In this document: one piece after another, positions 35,118 to 44,271 of the stretch
How positions within the stretch are numbered: the first letter of the stretch is position 1
How the letters are laid out: every line of letters starts with the position of its first letter
Source of the DNA: Arthrobacter sp. zg-Y1171
GTDB taxonomy: Bacteria; Actinomycetota; Actinomycetes; Actinomycetales; Micrococcaceae
DNA: 64,000 nt
Assembly: GCF_025244845.1 (NCBI RefSeq)
Contig: NZ_CP104264.1
Span: 1,984,001 to 2,048,000 of the forward strand
Reading direction: 5' to 3'
Position numbers and translations under genes: made by a program
The notes under the pieces: generated by a model
What the model saw: the letters and a program-made list of their open reading frames with translations, nothing else
What the model was told of the DNA's origin: nothing
Databases searched by the model: none

Positions 35118-36509
35118 TCAGTCCCACACCGGCACAGAACTGCCGTAACGCTGCGGCGGCCGGCTGTACTCAAGATGCTTTCCGTCCACCAGCAGGGGCG
35201 GCGGCACAAACGTCAGTTCGCCGTAGGCGCTTGGCGAGGTGCGGAGCTCCGGTTCCAGTTCGTTCCGTTCCGTACCCGAGGGCGGAGCAGGCAGCCGCAT
35301 CAGCTCCAGCGCGGTGCGCACCAGCGACAGATGGGCCGATCCGCTGATCCCTCGATTCCGGGCACCCATGAGCGCCGCCGCAGCCGCGGCTGCCCCGAGG
35401 CCGGTGGCATAGTCCAGCGCCTGGACCGGCAGCGCTCCGGGCCGCCACGAGTCTCCCTCCCCGCCGCCGTAGATGGTGGCAATGCCGCTCGCGGCCTGCA
35501 CAATGCTGTCGAAACCCCGCCGGGCCGCCCATGGCCCGGCATTCCCCCAGGCGTCGAAGCTGACCACGCCCAGTCCCGGGAAATCCGCCCGCAGCGCTTC
35601 CGGATCCAGTCCGAAGCGGGCCAGGGAGCCGCCCCGGTACCCCAGCAGCACGACGTCGGCCTCCTCGAGGAGCTCGCGGAACCGCCGGTAAGCGGCCGGG
35701 TCGGTTAGGTCGGCCACCGCACTGCGCTTCGAGAAGCCGGTGTCAATGTGCTGCTCCACCAGCTCCGGTGTGGCGGGCGGGTCGATCCGCAGCACGTCGG
35801 CCCCCAGGGCGCCCAGGATCCGGCTGCCCGACGGACCGGCGATCACCCGCGTCAGGTCCAGAACATGCAGGCCGTCCAGAATCCCGCCGGACCCGCCGCG
35901 CAGGGCAGCCGGCACTGTACGGGAGGGCGCTGGTGCCGGGGCTGTGTTCAGCCGGATCCAGGGTTCCCCCTGCAGGGCCCTGCCTGCCGGGGAGTTCATC
36001 CACTCCGCTGGCGGCCGAACCGCGGCTGCCACTCCCCCGTATGCCGTCACCCGGTCCTCCACCTCCATGGCGGTCAACCGCAGTAGTGCGGCATCTACGG
36101 CGTCCGGTGAGGCAACGCCCAGCGCCGTAAGCAGGGCGCGTTCGTGGTGCGGATAGTTGGCGTGCAGCCGGACCCATCCGTCGATGGTGCGGCGGAAACC
36201 CGACAGCGGGGCGAACCCGCCCACGGCCTGGCCGTTGACCCGCAGGTGGGTATAGGAGGCAAAGGACGCCGCGGCACCCCGGGAGGTCAGTCCGATGTCC
36301 CGGCTCCTGCCCGCGGCGCCGGTCCCGGCGGCGAGCGCCGTAGCCAGCGCCTGCAGGGATCCGAGGGCCAGTCCTTCCACGTCCAGTGCGCCCGCCCACC
36401 ACCAGCGCGGCCCCGACCACGGCGCCGTGTCCGTGTCCGTCGGCAGCAGCGGGGCCAGGTCCTGCCAGAGTGCGGGAAGTGGATTCGTGTTCCGGTGATG
36501 GGCAGCCAT
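35118..36509 (-). CDS. Family III CoA-transferase (CaiB/BaiF-like)
   Basis: 463 residues. The second half has the classic opening LDGLHVLDLTRVIAGPSGSR followed by LGALGADVLRIDPP, DLTDPAAYRRFRELLEEADV and LGVVSFDAWGNAGPWAARRG. The first ~200 residues look like a second, more divergent CoA-transferase half, as in some fused proteins. The catalytic Asp is probably in QALDYATGLG. It would move CoA between carboxylic acids; acids unknown. Stop converges with the MOSC gene. Confidence 0.88.
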   Translation of the reverse strand: MAAHHRNTNPLPALWQDLAPLLPTDTDTAPWSGPRWWWAGALDVEGLALGSLQALATALAAGTGAAGRSRDIGLTSRGAAASFASYTHLRVNGQAVGGFAPLSGFRRTIDGWVRLHANYPHHERALLTALGVASPDAVDAALLRLTAMEVEDRVTAYGGVAAAVRPPAEWMNSPAGRALQGEPWIRLNTAPAPAPSRTVPAALRGGSGGILDGLHVLDLTRVIAGPSGSRILGALGADVLRIDPPATPELVEQHIDTGFSKRSAVADLTDPAAYRRFRELLEEADVVLLGYRGGSLARFGLDPEALRADFPGLGVVSFDAWGNAGPWAARRGFDSIVQAASGIATIYGGGEGDSWRPGALPVQALDYATGLGAAAAAAALMGARNRGISGSAHLSLVRTALELMRLPAPPSGTERNELEPELRTSPSAYGELTFVPPPLLVDGKHLEYSRPPQRYGSSVPVWD

Positions 36510-36578
36510 AACGGCATTATGCAGTCCGATCCCGGTTCCCGCGGGCCCGCTCGACCGAGAAGCGGAGATATCACGCGC

Positions 36579-37577
36579 CTACCGTGCTGCCGCCGCGGTG
36601 AAGCGGGTAGCCAGCTTCCCGAAGGCGGCGGCCAGTTCAGGCGGGCCGACCACCTCGAGTCCGGCGTCGAACCGGCCAAAGGAGGCTGCCAGTGCCGCCC
36701 AGGACCAGGAGCCCGCCTCCAGCCGGCACCGGTCGGATCCAACTGCTTCGACCGTGCCGTCACCGGCGAACGGAACGACGGCGGCCGCCGGCAGATGCAG
36801 GATTACGGCACCCCGGCAGGGCCAGTCGGACCCCTTACCGGGATTCTTTCCCGGCTCCGTTCCCCGGAACCGGGCGGAGACGAAGGCGTGCACGCTGCCG
36901 CCGGGCAGTTCCCGCTCCCGGAACCGGGCACCCACCGGCGTCCGCGGCGCGATCCGGTCGGCACGGAAGATCCGCCAGTCGTTCCGGTCCAGGTCCCAGG
37001 CCACCAGGTACCAGCGTCCGCGGGAGGCCACCAGATGATGCGGCTCCGCCCGGCGCGGCGGTGAGAAGCCGACGTCGCCGTCTCCCGACTGGGCACCTGC
37101 ATAGTCAAAGCGCAGCACCTGACGTGATCGGACGGCAGCGGCGAGGGTCAGCAGCAGTTCCGGCGAAACCGATCCGGCGTCACCGGGACCCACGGACAGC
37201 GCGGTGAACTGCAGCGCGTCAAGACGGTGGCGCAGCCGCGAGGGCATCACCTGCCGGACCGTGGCCAGCGCCCGTGCCGCGGCCTCCTCGATCGCCGCAC
37301 CCGTAAGGGGTGCGGACTGCAGTGCGACGGCGAGCGCCAGCACCTGGTTCTCATCGAAAAGCAGCGGCGGCAGCTCGGCACCGGCGTCCAGGCGGTAGCC
37401 CCCATCCGGCCCCTTCAACGCCCGGATTGAATAGCCCATTTCCCGCAGGCGGTCGACGTCGCGGCGCACGGTCCGGGGGCTGATCTCCAGCCGGTCCGCG
37501 AGCACCTGCCCCGGCCAGTCCCGCGGGGTCTGCAGAAGTGAGAGGAGCAGCAGGAGCCGCGACGTCGTGGTGGGCAT
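36579..37577 (-). CDS. WYL-domain HTH transcriptional regulator (YafY-like)
   Basis: 332 residues. Residues 1-60 are an HTH_11 winged helix (PGQVLADRLEISPRTVRRDV, then DRLREMGYSIRA). The WYL domain sits around residues 145-210 with LRFDYAGAQSG and GRWYLVAWDLDRNDWRIF. A WCX-type C-terminal extension follows. It is divergent from the PhnB-like gene at 37678, with about 100 bases between; WYL regulators next to PhnB/VOC genes are common, so it may control that gene. WYL proteins can sense nucleic acids or other ligands. Confidence 0.9.
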   Translation of the reverse strand: MPTTTSRLLLLLSLLQTPRDWPGQVLADRLEISPRTVRRDVDRLREMGYSIRALKGPDGGYRLDAGAELPPLLFDENQVLALAVALQSAPLTGAAIEEAAARALATVRQVMPSRLRHRLDALQFTALSVGPGDAGSVSPELLLTLAAAVRSRQVLRFDYAGAQSGDGDVGFSPPRRAEPHHLVASRGRWYLVAWDLDRNDWRIFRADRIAPRTPVGARFRERELPGGSVHAFVSARFRGTEPGKNPGKGSDWPCRGAVILHLPAAAVVPFAGDGTVEAVGSDRCRLEAGSWSWAALAASFGRFDAGLEVVGPPELAAAFGKLATRFTAAAAR

Positions 37578-37677
37578 ACGAGAAAGATAAACGATATAGC
37601 GGCCAGAAACTGACCTCTACTGGGAGAAGAGTGGGTGTTACCGGGAAACACCCGGGCTACCCCAGAAGGAGCAACCC

Positions 37678-38106
37678 ATGTCTGTCACCACCACGCCCCA
37701 CCTGAACTTCCGCGGCGATGCCCGGGATGCGCTGGAGTTCTACCACTCGGTTTTCGGCGGGCAGCTTATCGTCGTCACCAATGAGGATGCCTACAGCGTC
37801 GAACTCCCGGAGGAGGCCGGCCAGGTCAAGTTCGGGCAGGTCATCGGCGGGAACGGCTTCTCGATCATGGCCTACGACGTTCCCGCCAGCGTGTCCTACG
37901 ACCAGGGGGACAAATCCTCCTTTGTCTCGGTCCGCGGCGAATCGGCCGAGGAGATCACAGCTCTCTGGGACCGGCTTGCCGAGGGCTCCACCGTGCTGCA
38001 GGACCTGGCGCCCTCGGCCTTCTCCCCCGCCTACGGAATGGTGCAGGACCGCTTCGGCGTCGTCTGGGTACTCGACGTCGCCGTCGCCTATGACCCTGCC
38101 GGCTAA
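37678..38106 (+). CDS. PhnB-like VOC family protein
   Basis: 142 residues. TTPHLNFRGDARDALEFYHS, VFGGQLIVVTNEDAY, GNGFSIMAYDVPA and a closing DRFGVVWVLDVAV are typical of PhnB/3-demethylubiquinone-methyltransferase-like VOC proteins, which usually lack a clear active site. AGAAGGAGC is the ribosome binding site. Divergent from a WYL regulator that likely controls it. Function unknown. Confidence 0.9.
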   Translation: MSVTTTPHLNFRGDARDALEFYHSVFGGQLIVVTNEDAYSVELPEEAGQVKFGQVIGGNGFSIMAYDVPASVSYDQGDKSSFVSVRGESAEEITALWDRLAEGSTVLQDLAPSAFSPAYGMVQDRFGVVWVLDVAVAYDPAG

Positions 38107-38211
38107 CTTCGATGCCCACCGCCGCGCCGTGCCGCGGGGAAACCGAGACCCGCTAGTCTCAGAGGCATACATCCGGCGGTTTCCCGCCGGCACTCTAAGC
38201 ATCGGAGCATC

Positions 38212-39045
38212 ATGGCCTCGGAAGTACTGGTAGTTATCGGCATGGGCGGCATGGGGCAGGCGGTTATGCGCCGGTCCGGCGCAGGACGGAAGATCCTGGT
38301 GGCGGACTTCAATGAAGAACTGCTGGAGAGCACAGTGGCCACCGCGCTCGGTGAGGGCTACGACGTCGTCTCCCAGCAGGTGGACGTCTCCTCACGTCAG
38401 TCCGTGGCCGCCCTGGCCGCAACTGCCCGTGAGCTGGGAGCGGTAACCGGCGTCGTCCACACCGCCGGGCTCTCCCCCGTCCAGGCACCGGTGGAGGCGA
38501 TCTGGAAGGTCGACCTGTTCGGCGTGGCCGTGGTGCTGGAGGAGTTCGAGAAGGTCATCGCCCCGGGCGGTGCCGGCGTCGTCATTTCCAGCATGTCCGC
38601 TTACATGGCCGGCGGCCAGATGCCCGCCGACGTGCTGGCGAGCCTGGCCACCGTCCCTGCGGACGATCTGCTGCTGATCCCGTTTGTTGCCGGCATCGAC
38701 CACCCCGGACACGCCTACAGTGTGGCCAAGCGCGCCAATCAGGTCCGCGTCCAGACCGCCAGCCTGCGCTGGGGTGCCCGCGGGGCACGCGTGAACAGCA
38801 TCAGCCCCGGCGTCATTTCCACCCCGATGGGACAGCAGGAACTCGCCGGCGAATCGGGCGCGCAAATGCGTGCCATGATCGAGGCGTCCGGCACCAAGCG
38901 CCTCGGCACCGCCTTCGACATCGCCAATGCCACGGCCTTCCTGCTCAGCCAGGATGCCAGCTTCATGACCGGCGCGGACCTCCTGCTCGACGGCGGTGCG
39001 GTGGCCGCCGTCGATACCGGCCAGCGCAGCCAGGTCGCCGGCTAG
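38212..39045 (+). CDS. Short-chain dehydrogenase with unusual GMGGMGQA cofactor loop
   Basis: 277 residues. The glycine motif reads VVIGMGGMGQAVMRR, in place of the classical TGxxxGxG. The catalytic residues are present in VISSMSAYM (Ser) and HAYSVAKRANQVRVQ (Tyr and Lys). The C-terminus SPGVISTPMG and LLSQDASFMTGADLLLDGG is normal for SDRs. An insertion around VLASLATVPADDLLLIPF lies between Ser and Tyr and may shape the active site. Substrate unknown. Confidence 0.9.
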   Translation: MASEVLVVIGMGGMGQAVMRRSGAGRKILVADFNEELLESTVATALGEGYDVVSQQVDVSSRQSVAALAATARELGAVTGVVHTAGLSPVQAPVEAIWKVDLFGVAVVLEEFEKVIAPGGAGVVISSMSAYMAGGQMPADVLASLATVPADDLLLIPFVAGIDHPGHAYSVAKRANQVRVQTASLRWGARGARVNSISPGVISTPMGQQELAGESGAQMRAMIEASGTKRLGTAFDIANATAFLLSQDASFMTGADLLLDGGAVAAVDTGQRSQVAG

Positions 39046-39163
39046 GTCCACGGCCCGCGCGCGGCGGCGGGGTGCCGGAGGCGCGGAAGAAAGTTGGCCG
39101 CCGGAGCCGCGGATGCGGAGCCACTGATTGCCGGGGCCTCGTCGGCATGATCGAATCTGGGGC

Positions 39164-39946
39164 ATGTTGTACGCAGACTCAGCAGACGGCACCCGGATCG
39201 CTTTCGAGCAGACGGGCCATGGTCCGCCGGTGGTCATTGTCGGCGGTGCGTTTTCGACAGCCGACGCCGGCGCCCCGTTGGCCGACGCGCTGAAAGCCGC
39301 CGGTTTCCAGGCGGTGACGATGGACCGCCGTGCCCGCGGGGAAAGCACGGACTCTTCCCCCTACTCTCCGCGGCGGGAGGTGGAGGACCTCACAGCGGTC
39401 CTCAACGCCGTCGGCGGCGACGCGGTGGTCCTCGGACATTCCTCCGGCGCCATGCTCGCCCTGCTGGCGGCGGCCGAGGGAGCACCGATCAGCCATCTGT
39501 TCCTGTCCGAGCCGCCGTTCCTCTTCGGCGAGGGGGAACCCTCGATGGACCTTCCGCAGCGGCTTCAGGCCCTTGTTGATTCAGGGAACCCGGCGGATGC
39601 CGTGACCACCTTCCAGCGGGAAGGAATCGGTCTGCCCGAACCGTTTATTGAACAGATCCAGGCCAGCCCCATGTTCGATTCCCTGGTTCCGCTGGCGCAG
39701 TCCGCCGTCTATGACGCGCTGCTGTCGCAGGCCGTGTCCACCCCGACGGCGGCGATGGCACAGGTTTCGGTCCCCGTCACCATCCTGCGGGGAACCACCA
39801 CCTACCCGGTGATCATGGCCGCCACCGAGAAGCTGGCGCGGCGGATGCCGCAGGCCGTGCTGGTCACCGTGCCCGAGTCCCACGACCACTCCCCCGATCC
39901 GGCGGGCACGGTTCGCGAAATCCGCCGCCGCATCCCGGTGCAGTGA
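39164..39946 (+). CDS. Alpha/beta hydrolase
   Basis: 260 residues. The oxyanion block VVIVGGAFSTADAG and the nucleophile elbow LGHSSGAMLALLAAA (Ser) are clear; the acid is probably around residue 205-225 and the His in VPESHDHSPDP. MLYADSADGTRIAFEQTGHG at the start is typical of the family. A DUF1697 gene begins within its stop codon. Substrate unknown; esterase or lactonase-like activity plausible. Confidence 0.88.
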   Translation: MLYADSADGTRIAFEQTGHGPPVVIVGGAFSTADAGAPLADALKAAGFQAVTMDRRARGESTDSSPYSPRREVEDLTAVLNAVGGDAVVLGHSSGAMLALLAAAEGAPISHLFLSEPPFLFGEGEPSMDLPQRLQALVDSGNPADAVTTFQREGIGLPEPFIEQIQASPMFDSLVPLAQSAVYDALLSQAVSTPTAAMAQVSVPVTILRGTTTYPVIMAATEKLARRMPQAVLVTVPESHDHSPDPAGTVREIRRRIPVQ

Positions 39947-40512
39947 CCGACAGCCCGGCCGCGGACACGTTCCCTTATCTGGCCCTCCTGCGCGGCATCA
40001 ACGTCGGCGGGCGGAACAAGGTCCCCATGAAGGCATTACGGGGGCATCTGGAAAACCTCGGGTTCCAGCAGGTGTCCACCTACATTGCGAGCGGGAATGT
40101 CTTCCTGGCATCGAATGACGACGCCGGCTCGGTCGGACGGCAGATCGAAGCCGCGCTCACGGACCGCTTCGACCTCGACGACGAACTCATCAAGGTCCTG
40201 GTGCTGGGCCGCGCGCAGCTGCAGGCCGTCGTCGAGCATCGGCCGCAGCACTTTGGTGAGCGGCCGGACCTCTACCACTCGGACGCGATCTTCCTCATGG
40301 ACATCGATGCCGACACCGCCCTGGAAGCTTTCCGGCCGAGGGAAGGCGTTGACGAGATCTGGGCCGGCGAAGGCGTCATCTATTCGCAGCGGCTCAGCGC
40401 CGAGCTGACCAAGAGCCGGCTGAGTGCCATCGCGGCCTCGCCGCTGTACAAATCGATGACCATCCGCAGCTGGAACACCACCCGGAAACTGTGGGACCTG
40501 CTGCCCGAGTGA
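39943..40512 (+). CDS. DUF1697 domain protein
   Basis: 189 residues from a GTG overlapping the upstream stop (GTGA). FPYLALLRGINVGGRNKVPM, GFQQVSTYIASGNVFLAS and the final SPLYKSMTIRSWNTTRKLWD are the family signature (PF08002). The fold is ferredoxin-like. DUF1697 proteins have no assigned biochemical function. Translational coupling to the alpha/beta hydrolase is likely. Confidence 0.92.
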   Translation: MTDSPAADTFPYLALLRGINVGGRNKVPMKALRGHLENLGFQQVSTYIASGNVFLASNDDAGSVGRQIEAALTDRFDLDDELIKVLVLGRAQLQAVVEHRPQHFGERPDLYHSDAIFLMDIDADTALEAFRPREGVDEIWAGEGVIYSQRLSAELTKSRLSAIAASPLYKSMTIRSWNTTRKLWDLLPE

Positions 40513-40535
40513 TCCCAGGGTGCTAGGGTCCTGCC

Positions 40536-40901
40536 ATGTCCGAACCCCTGCCGCCCGACAACACCTTTGACCATCTGCGGAGCCTCGACGGCGAGCACGT
40601 CGGGTATATCCATATGACCGACGACGGCGGGTTTGTCCCGTATGACCTGCTGCACCGCCGCTGCGCTGAGGCCGGTGACCTCGATGCCGCCGAAGCCCTG
40701 CTCGACGAGCTCGGCCTTCGGATGTTCATCGAGCAGTGGTGGCTCGACGACGACGGCCGGCAGATTCCGGTGCTGATCCAGGAAGTCCACCGGGACCGGG
40801 TGGTGGTGGCCCCCACAGCGGAGGGCGCGATTGCCAAGGCCGCCGATATGACCGCTGCAATCGAGTTGCTGCTGCCCACCGACCGGCTGCAGTCGCGTTA
40901 G
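40536..40901 (+). CDS. Hypothetical acidic protein
   Basis: 121 residues, acidic and soluble. DNTFDHLRSLDGEHVGYIHM, DDGGFVPYDLLHRRCAEAGD and DAAEALLDELGLRMFIEQWW give a mostly helical first half; IPVLIQEVHRDRVVVAP suggests a short beta hairpin. It follows the DUF1697 gene by 23 bases and precedes arfB by 33 bases, all on the same strand. I recognise no family, and no motif suggests a reaction. Confidence 0.7.
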   Translation: MSEPLPPDNTFDHLRSLDGEHVGYIHMTDDGGFVPYDLLHRRCAEAGDLDAAEALLDELGLRMFIEQWWLDDDGRQIPVLIQEVHRDRVVVAPTAEGAIAKAADMTAAIELLLPTDRLQSR

Positions 40902-40934
40902 CCGTACCGGATTCGTTCGTGCGACGCTGGAGGG

Positions 40935-41357
40935 ATGGATTTGGTGGTGTCGCCCGCGCTCACGATTCCCGCGGCTGAACTCGAGTGGCGGTTCTCCCGT
41001 TCGTCCGGCCCCGGGGGCCAGCACGTCAACACCTCGGACAGCCGCGTCGCACTCTCCTGGAACGTAGCCGGTTCTGCGGTGCTGTCGGAACAGCAACGCC
41101 TGCTGCTGCTGCAGCGGCTGAAACGCAGTCTCGTGGCCGGAGTGCTGACCGTGACGGCCTCCGAGCAACGTTCCCAGCTTCGCAACCGGGAAACAGCCCT
41201 GGCCAAGCTCGCCGCACTCGTGGCAGACGGACTGGCGCCCGGACCTGCTCCGCGCCGGACCACCAAACCTACCCGCGGCTCGAACTACCGCCGCCTCGAT
41301 GCAAAGAAACAACGGGGTGCCACGAAGCGGCAACGGCAACGGCCGCCGACTGATTAA
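40935..41357 (+). CDS. arfB: Ribosome-rescue peptidyl-tRNA hydrolase ArfB (YaeJ-like)
   Basis: 140 residues. The catalytic loop FSRSSGPGGQHVNTSDSRVA contains the GGQ motif of class I release factors, and the C-terminal tail is basic and flexible (NYRRLDAKKQRGATKRQRQR), which binds the mRNA entry channel of stalled ribosomes. The protein has no codon-recognition domain. It releases nascent chains from ribosomes that lack a stop codon. The ATG at 40935 follows GGAGGG closely. Confidence 0.93.
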   Translation: MDLVVSPALTIPAAELEWRFSRSSGPGGQHVNTSDSRVALSWNVAGSAVLSEQQRLLLLQRLKRSLVAGVLTVTASEQRSQLRNRETALAKLAALVADGLAPGPAPRRTTKPTRGSNYRRLDAKKQRGATKRQRQRPPTD

Positions 41358-41416
41358 TTCCACCAGTGATTGGCATCAATTTGAGGGCTGCTGTCCGTCG
41401 AAGTGCCGTATCCGGG

Positions 41417-41956
41417 TCAGCTCGGCGTCGTCGGAGTTCCGTACTGGGACGGGCCTAGCCGGCGCCGAAGCTGCTCATTTTCGGAAACCCGGTCCCGAAG
41501 ACCCGTGGCAATCCGGTCCAGGAAGTCATCCACCTCATTCTGCGCATACCCCTCGCGGAACTTTGTCGGCTGGAACCTCTGATTTATTACCTCTTCAGGG
41601 CTGAGAATTGAAGCGGTAACGTCCTGCCTAAAAATGTCCGTCTTTTGCAGTTCAAGACGTTCCTTTTCGAGTCGCCGAAGCTCCTGGACAGTGCGTTCCA
41701 AGAAGTCATCCACCTCGTCCTGGTCATAGCCCTCCTTGAATTTGGTGGGCTGGAAGCGCTTCGCGACAACCTCTTCAGCTGTGAGAGTTCCGGTTCCGTA
41801 TGTGACGGATTCCCCCTTGGATTTGGTGGATTTCGAAGCATTCGGCAATACCAAGGTGAGCAGGACTATTACCGCGACGAAGATCCAGGTTTTTCCTGAG
41901 CCGTCGCTTTCACCCGCCCCTTGGGCCATTACCGCTGAAACATACTCAAAAGACAT
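41417..41956 (-). CDS. Membrane protein with two DivIVA-like repeats
   Basis: 179 residues. One membrane helix (KTWIFVAVIVLLTLVLP, residues ~21-38) precedes two near-identical DivIVA N-terminal units: TAEEVVAKRFQPTKFKEGYD with EVDDFLERTVQELRR, and SPEEVINQRFQPTKFREGYA with EVDDFLDRIATGLRD. Each pairs a conserved turn (FxxxxxxGYxxxEVD) with a helix. DivIVA domains sense negative membrane curvature and nucleate polar growth. An alternative ATG lies 27 bases downstream (41929). GC content looks lower than flanking genes. Confidence 0.85.
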   Translation of the reverse strand: MSFEYVSAVMAQGAGESDGSGKTWIFVAVIVLLTLVLPNASKSTKSKGESVTYGTGTLTAEEVVAKRFQPTKFKEGYDQDEVDDFLERTVQELRRLEKERLELQKTDIFRQDVTASILSPEEVINQRFQPTKFREGYAQNEVDDFLDRIATGLRDRVSENEQLRRRLGPSQYGTPTTPS

Positions 41957-42072
41957 GGAGTTCGACTTTCGTAAGGTCAGTCTGTGTCACAGCTGAACGG
42001 ATCAAATCCTGGCGACAATAACTGTAACCGATTGCTCCTTTCGAAAGCCGCCATTAATTTCGATGTTTCCGG

Positions 42073-42717
42073 CTATGTCCAGGACCACCCTGCAGCCGGC
42101 CGCCCGCGGCCCGCGGCGACTGTCTCACTGGATTTGGACAGGCCAGGGTTACGGGCGAGCATCCGGCCCAGGTTGGAGGAGTCCGGTTCGGTGCGTCCGG
42201 CGGCCGCCGCGAGGCTCCGGCTGATCCGTGCGGCCTGGGCCGTGGTGAAGTGCTTCCCCAGCAGCGCCTTGGTCAGTGGCGCGTCCACCCAAAGCGCGTC
42301 CAGCACGGTGCCGGCGGTACGGCGGATGATGGTGTCGTGGTCGAACGGCAGCCCGGATACTCGCTCCACCGGCGTGACCCTTACGGCGGCTTCGTTCAGC
42401 CGGGCGTCCGGGTGCAGGACAGCGGTATGGACAATCGAAATGGTCGGCCCGCGTGGATCCCGGTCCGGGTTGTCGTAGACACCCGCCGTGTCGAGGTGTT
42501 CCACTCGGTCCTCCCCTACTCCGGTCTTGACCGTCAGCGCCCGCAGTGCGGCCTCGGCCAGCCGTTCGGAGGGAAGCAGGAGGACGCCGGGGAGCGCCTG
42601 CACGCCGGCGAAGGGCTCGTTGGCCCGCTCCGCCGTCACCAGGCACAGCCCCCCGTCCCTCACGATGAAGGGCACGGTATCGATCGAGACGAGGGGCTGC
42701 TGTCTTTCGGAATTCAT
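42073..42717 (-). CDS. nrtR: NrtR-like Nudix-domain transcriptional regulator of NAD metabolism
   Basis: 214 residues. The N-terminal Nudix-like domain (SIDTVPFIVRDGGLCLVTAE, then GVLLLPSERLAEAALRAL) has lost most catalytic Nudix-box glutamates, as in NrtR regulators that bind ADP-ribose without hydrolysis. The C-terminal part (LLGKHFTTAQAARISRSLAA) is a probable winged helix. Its ATG overlaps the stop of nadV (ATGA), so it is the third gene of the salvage operon and probably represses it at the palindrome upstream of prs. Confidence 0.85.
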   Translation of the reverse strand: MNSERQQPLVSIDTVPFIVRDGGLCLVTAERANEPFAGVQALPGVLLLPSERLAEAALRALTVKTGVGEDRVEHLDTAGVYDNPDRDPRGPTISIVHTAVLHPDARLNEAAVRVTPVERVSGLPFDHDTIIRRTAGTVLDALWVDAPLTKALLGKHFTTAQAARISRSLAAAAGRTEPDSSNLGRMLARNPGLSKSSETVAAGRGRPAAGWSWT

Positions 42718-44261
42718 GAGGCAATGTTACCGAGCACGGCACGGACGTCCGCGAAGGACTGGCGGCGGAGGAACTCGCCGTTGGCCCACACGGGCTGCAG
42801 CAGGGATGCCGCTTCCTGCTCGGGGGTGGCCTTCTCGATGAGGACCAGTTCGCCGTCGTCGTTCCGGGTGACGGCCAGGCGGCCGGTGGCGGAACGCTTG
42901 GACCCGAAACCCTGGGCGGTGATCGGATCCTTGAACACGTTGCGGGGCTGGCCGTTGACCTCGATGTAGGTGACCTTGATGGCCGAGGAGAACGTGTCCC
43001 GGGTGACGTACTGGTAGGTGAACGAACCGGCGCCGAGCACGACGTTCTCCGAGGCGTAGCCCGCTTTCTCCAGGCGTGCGGTGATGTCCGCGGCACGCTC
43101 GGGGGTGATGGAGTCGCCGTACATAACGCGCACGTTGTTCAGCACCTTGTAGCCGGCGTCGTTGCGGGTGGAGCCGAACTCGGCGTCCAGGAGGGCGACG
43201 ACGCCGAAGTAGGCCGGGTCCTCTGCCATCGATGGTGCCGTGTCCGGGGCGACGGCGCCGGGGCGGGTGGAGGTTCCGCAGACGATGTCGGCCGGGTCTC
43301 CGGAGTCGGGACGGATGACGACGTTGCCGTCGCGTGAGGTGATGATGTCCTTGAGCCCGGGCAGGATGCCCTGCAGCACGTGCCACAGGTCGTACCCGTC
43401 GGAGACCAGGGAGATATTACCGGTGGGGTTGACCTCCAGGATGTGGCGGAAGGTTTCCGCTTCTCCGTCCTGGCCGCCGGCGCACATCACGGCGTGCTCG
43501 CTGGCGGGGATGGAACCGAGGATCTGGCCGTTGTCCGTGCCGAAGGAGGAGTTGTAGTAGCGGCGGATGAAGTCGGCCGAACCGAGGGAGTCCGAGCCCT
43601 TGAAGGAGAGCAGGTGGCCGGCGCCGGAGGCTGCGGCAGCTTCGACACCGGGCATGCCCCGGAAAGAGAAGTCGTGGAGCTGCCAGTCCACATAGGCGGC
43701 GTCCGTACCGGTCTTCGCCGCGGCGGTGTCGAGGATGCCGCGGTACTTGTCGGCAATGGTCGCTGCGGTGGAGGGCTGCCAGATGGAGGCGCTGAGCGCC
43801 GTCTCGATGTAGTTGACCAGCCAGAAGAACTCCGGCTCGGTGGATTCGACGGTGACGGAGGGGACCCGCAGGGGCACCCGGGTTCCCTCGGGCACGGCAC
43901 GGAAGATCAGCGGCAGGTAACCGCGGCGGTGCAGGGACCGGATGTGGTCGGTGCCGACGGTGTTGGGGCCGAGGATGTCGTTGAGGCCGGCCTGGTACTC
44001 GGCCACGGCGTCGTCTTCATCGGCGGCGAAGAACGGCGCGAAGGCTTCAATGCAGAACCTCTGCAGGAAGGCCTGGAGCCCGAAGTGCACCACATGGTCC
44101 ACACCCTCGATCCGGGAGCCGCGGTTGGTGAAGTTGGAGAGAACCTTTGTGGTGCCCCGGGGGTACATGTGGACGTGGCCGAGCTTGTACGCGTCTGTCT
44201 GGAACAGGGCTGCGGTGATGCTGGCGGTGGTCAGGGCGGTCGGTGCTGATGTCGTGGTCAT
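42714..44261 (-). CDS. nadV: Nicotinamide phosphoribosyltransferase
   Basis: 515 residues, the usual size for NadV/NAMPT. TDAYKLGHVHMYPRGTTKVL near the start, FTNRGSRIEGVDHVV, and the substrate/phosphate block NVVIRPDSGDPADIV are characteristic. It makes nicotinamide mononucleotide from nicotinamide and PRPP. The preceding gene, ten bases upstream, encodes a PRPP synthetase that would supply the co-substrate. AAGGAACCGGCC leads the ATG. Confidence 0.93.
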   Translation of the reverse strand: MTTTSAPTALTTASITAALFQTDAYKLGHVHMYPRGTTKVLSNFTNRGSRIEGVDHVVHFGLQAFLQRFCIEAFAPFFAADEDDAVAEYQAGLNDILGPNTVGTDHIRSLHRRGYLPLIFRAVPEGTRVPLRVPSVTVESTEPEFFWLVNYIETALSASIWQPSTAATIADKYRGILDTAAAKTGTDAAYVDWQLHDFSFRGMPGVEAAAASGAGHLLSFKGSDSLGSADFIRRYYNSSFGTDNGQILGSIPASEHAVMCAGGQDGEAETFRHILEVNPTGNISLVSDGYDLWHVLQGILPGLKDIITSRDGNVVIRPDSGDPADIVCGTSTRPGAVAPDTAPSMAEDPAYFGVVALLDAEFGSTRNDAGYKVLNNVRVMYGDSITPERAADITARLEKAGYASENVVLGAGSFTYQYVTRDTFSSAIKVTYIEVNGQPRNVFKDPITAQGFGSKRSATGRLAVTRNDDGELVLIEKATPEQEAASLLQPVWANGEFLRRQSFADVRAVLGNIAS

Positions 44262-44271
44262 GGCCGGTTCC

